Part shown: one piece after another, positions 62,055-64,000 of the stretch | Layout: every line of letters begins with the position of its first letter | How positions within the stretch are numbered: the stretch's first letter is position 1 | Assembly (NCBI GenBank): GCA_002381695.1 | Contig: DFXM01000039.1 | Location: 232,517 to 296,516 of the forward strand | Reading direction: 5' to 3' | Source: Clostridium sp. UBA4108 | Lineage (GTDB): Bacteria > Bacillota > Clostridia > Clostridiales > Clostridiaceae | Length of the DNA stretch: 64,000 bases | Notes under the pieces: model-generated | Seen by the model: only the letters and a program-made list of their open reading frames with translations | Databases searched by the model: none | Told to the model about the DNA's origin: nothing | Program-made: the position numbers and the translations under genes

Positions 62055-63443
62055 TTGAAGAAAAGTATTAAACTAGTGCTAACAGTATTAACATTAACTC
62101 TTTCAATGGGATTATTTTCTGCATGTGGAAGTAAGGATAATGCTAAAGAAGGGGAAAACTCAAGCATAGAAATTAAAACCATAGATACTAAAGAACTTTC
62201 AGCTAATATTGAGAAGAGTGATTGGGTAATTGTGGATACAAGGGAAAATGATGCATTTAATGGATGGAAATTAGATGGTGTAAAAAGAGGTGGACATATT
62301 GAGAATGCTGTGGATTTTTCAGCAGCATGGCTAAATGTAGATAGTAAAGATAAGGAAGACCATCTAAAAAAGGATTTAGAAACTAGAGGAATATCTGCTG
62401 AAAAGAATATAGTTCTTTATGATGATAACGGCAAGGATGCAAAAGCAGTTGCAGAATACTTAAGTGGTAAAGGCTATAAAAATTTATATACATATGACGT
62501 AAAACAATGGGCAGAAGATGAAAGTAAGCCTATGGAAGCCTACGAAAATTATGAAATGTTAGTTCCAGTGTCTTGGGTAAAGGATTTAGTAGATGGAAAG
62601 AAACCAGAAACTTATAATGGAAATAATTTTAAAGTATTTGAGGTTTCATGGGGACCGGAATCAGATTCTTCAGATTATTTAAGTAAAGGACATATAAAGG
62701 GAGCGATACATATCAATACTGATGAGGTAGAAGAAGGTCCATTATGGAATCGTCTTTCAGATGACAAACTTATAAAATTTGCGGAAGCAAATGGAATAAC
62801 AGTTGATACAACTGTAGTTTTATACGGTGCAGATACAACTGCCGCTGCTAGAGTAGGAGCAATATTAAAATATCTAGGAGTTAAAGATGTAAGACTAGTA
62901 AATGGTGGAACTAGTAAATGGGAAAGTGCAGGCTATGAATTAGAAAAAATATCTAATCCAAAGGTTTCAGTGGAGTCTTTTGGAGTAACAGAGGCAGCAA
63001 ATAAAGGTTATATTGTGGATTTAGAAGAAGCTAAAGCAATGCTTAATGATAAAGAAGGTAGCAGATTAGTTGATATTAGAAGTTGGGAAGAATATATAGG
63101 TAAAACTTCAGGTTATGATTATATAAAACCAAAGGGACGCCCTGCAGGATCAGTTTGGGGACACGCGGGTACTGATAGCTCAAGTTTAGCTGATTATAGA
63201 AACTTAGACAACACAATGCTTAATAGTGATCAAATACTTAAGATGTGGAAAGAGTGGGATATAACTCCAGATAAGAAATTATCATTCTATTGTGGAACTG
63301 GCTGGAGAGCAGCAGAAGTTTTAATCTATGCAGATGTAATGGGACTAAAAAATATATCTCTTTATGATGGTGGATGGAATGAATGGAGTGGAAATACTGG
63401 AAATCCAGCGAACCCTATAGAAACAGGAGAGCCACAAAAATAA
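62055..63443 (+). CDS. Lipoprotein with three rhodanese domains, only the last with catalytic Cys
   Basis: The protein of about 462 residues starts at TTG (62055), six bases after GGAGGG. The longer ATG frame would place that ribosome site in the coding region. The N-terminus is a lipoprotein signal with MGLFSACGSK as lipobox, so it is anchored outside the membrane. Three rhodanese-like repeats follow: VIVDTRENDAFN (first), FEVSWGPESDSSDYLSKGHI (second), VDIRSWEEYIG (third). Active-site loops are VLYDDNGKDA and VLYGADTTAA, without Cys, and FYCGTGWRAAE with Cys413 in the third. Sulfurtransfer to cyanide or thiols is suggested only for the last domain. Confidence 0.85.
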   Translation: MKKSIKLVLTVLTLTLSMGLFSACGSKDNAKEGENSSIEIKTIDTKELSANIEKSDWVIVDTRENDAFNGWKLDGVKRGGHIENAVDFSAAWLNVDSKDKEDHLKKDLETRGISAEKNIVLYDDNGKDAKAVAEYLSGKGYKNLYTYDVKQWAEDESKPMEAYENYEMLVPVSWVKDLVDGKKPETYNGNNFKVFEVSWGPESDSSDYLSKGHIKGAIHINTDEVEEGPLWNRLSDDKLIKFAEANGITVDTTVVLYGADTTAAARVGAILKYLGVKDVRLVNGGTSKWESAGYELEKISNPKVSVESFGVTEAANKGYIVDLEEAKAMLNDKEGSRLVDIRSWEEYIGKTSGYDYIKPKGRPAGSVWGHAGTDSSSLADYRNLDNTMLNSDQILKMWKEWDITPDKKLSFYCGTGWRAAEVLIYADVMGLKNISLYDGGWNEWSGNTGNPANPIETGEPQK

Positions 63444-63467
63444 TAGAAATAAGAGTTAGGTAATAGA

Positions 63468-63869
63468 ATGAAGATAAAAAATATTTTTAAATGGTTAGGA
63501 ACTATTATTCAATTCGTTTTAATAGGATTTGCTTTGATTATATATTATTTATCTGATAAAAAAATGGGTGTAATGCGTTCTTTAACTTATAGAAACAGTG
63601 TATGGAATAATTTAAATTTGAGGAATTGGATAATTTATACTTTAATTTTTATATTGATATTATTTATAATCTTCGCATTTATAAAATATAAAAAGTCAAA
63701 TAGAATACTATCCTCATTAATTTGTATAGTAATAAATGCGATAGTTATGGTTTTTGCTATAGTTACAAATTCAGAGTCTATTTTAGCTTATTATGTGTTA
63801 ATGTTAGGAGCTGAAATAGTATTAATTATAGAATTTTTAAAGCTTAATTTTCTTCAAGTAAAAAAATAA
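63468..63869 (+). CDS. Small polytopic membrane protein, unknown function
   Basis: The 133-residue protein has four transmembrane helices (IIQFVLIGFALIIYYLS, IIYTLIFILILFIIFAFI, ILSSLICIVINAIVMVFAI, ILAYYVLMLGAEIVLIIEF). It begins 24 bases after the rhodanese lipoprotein stop and is probably in the same operon. The ribosome site is weak (GTTAGG). It is not recognised as a known family; a link to sulfur handling is only suggested by position. Confidence 0.6.
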   Translation: MKIKNIFKWLGTIIQFVLIGFALIIYYLSDKKMGVMRSLTYRNSVWNNLNLRNWIIYTLIFILILFIIFAFIKYKKSNRILSSLICIVINAIVMVFAIVTNSESILAYYVLMLGAEIVLIIEFLKLNFLQVKK

Positions 63870-63889
63870 TAACATCAGTTTTAATTTTA

Positions 63890-63960
63890 GACTTTGTTTT
63901 AAATGATTGTTGATATTAGGACTATATATTATTGCGAAGCAAACCATTTGTAGGAAGATT
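63890..63960. repeat. Intergenic family A copy, cut by window end
   Basis: GACTTTGTTTTAAATGATTG and TTGATATTAGGACTATATAT match the family A left arm closely. The right arm is altered (AAACCATTTGTAGG) and the sequence continues to the window edge. It starts 21 bases after the preceding stop. Confidence 0.65.
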
Positions 63961-64000
63961 AGATTTACTTAGGCCCTATGAAAGTAAAAAGCGTTAAGAA

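Noticed and set aside
29599..63960. CRISPR array as the explanation for the repeats
   Set aside because: The copies are palindromic, kilobases apart, and not regularly spaced with spacers; no cas genes are present.

Overview
The window is AT-rich DNA of a spore-forming, anaerobic Clostridium (sensu stricto) or a close relative. The support for this is the low GC content, strong GGAGG-type ribosome sites with frequent TTG and GTG starts, clostridial families (reverse rubrerythrin, GerW sporulation protein, DUF3870, TSCPD protein, CsxC-like exosporium protein) and many U-tailed hairpin terminators. No phage, plasmid backbone, complete insertion sequence or CRISPR array is visible. One tRNA (Gly, anticodon TCC) is present.

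Layout. 0-8.7 kb is ordinary chromosome: a cut-off PLP enzyme, an AGCS amino-acid symporter, reverse rubrerythrin, tRNA-Gly, an XRE regulator, a TerC-type membrane protein, scpA-scpB facing gerW and its DUF2953 partner, and a D,D-carboxypeptidase. 8.7-11 kb holds a two-gene, very cysteine-rich flavin/iron-sulfur module. 11-15 kb is a cadC-cadA metal-efflux operon with decayed gene scraps on both sides. 15-22 kb carries a membrane protein, a MATE exporter with a palindrome at its promoter, an SGNH hydrolase with a large insert, an M32 carboxypeptidase and a tiny self-contained peptide unit. 22-28 kb is the aromatic pathway cluster aroF-aroB-aroA-aroC-pheA-aroQ, without aroE, aroK or a chorismate mutase domain. 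28-38 kb holds a MurA whose catalytic Cys is replaced by Asp, an aldehyde dehydrogenase, a muropeptide-recycling-like group (dipeptide epimerase, beta-lactamase fold protein), glutamine synthetase, a RelA/SpoT synthetase and a nitronate monooxygenase-like flavoprotein. 38-53 kb mixes cell-wall, lipid, stress and repair genes (L,D-transpeptidase, catalase, Pol IV, 3-methyladenine glycosylase, PlsC, GT2, GH63-like) and a second, divergent RelA/SpoT-fold protein. 53-64 kb has an exosporium-like protein, a YjiH-type transporter, a 1424-residue SF1 helicase with a decayed nuclease domain, and a triple-rhodanese lipoprotein.

Themes. Oxidative-stress genes (reverse rubrerythrin, catalase) have PerR-like boxes. 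Envelope remodelling recurs (dacB-type PBP, MurA, epimerase, beta-lactamase-like protein, L,D-transpeptidase). Two RelA/SpoT-fold proteins lie within 10 kb of each other, one with intact synthetase motifs and one without.

The most unexpected signal is not a gene. It is a family of imperfect palindromic intergenic elements, with at least eight recognisable copies plus a related inverted-repeat element. In this window they occur only between 29.6 and 64 kb, and nearly always a few bases to a few tens of bases after a stop codon. They look like an undescribed REP- or MITE-type family. Coordinates of starts were adjusted by eye where a ribosome-binding site chose a different start from the longest open frame. 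No alignment or database search was run, so all family names rest on motif recognition.
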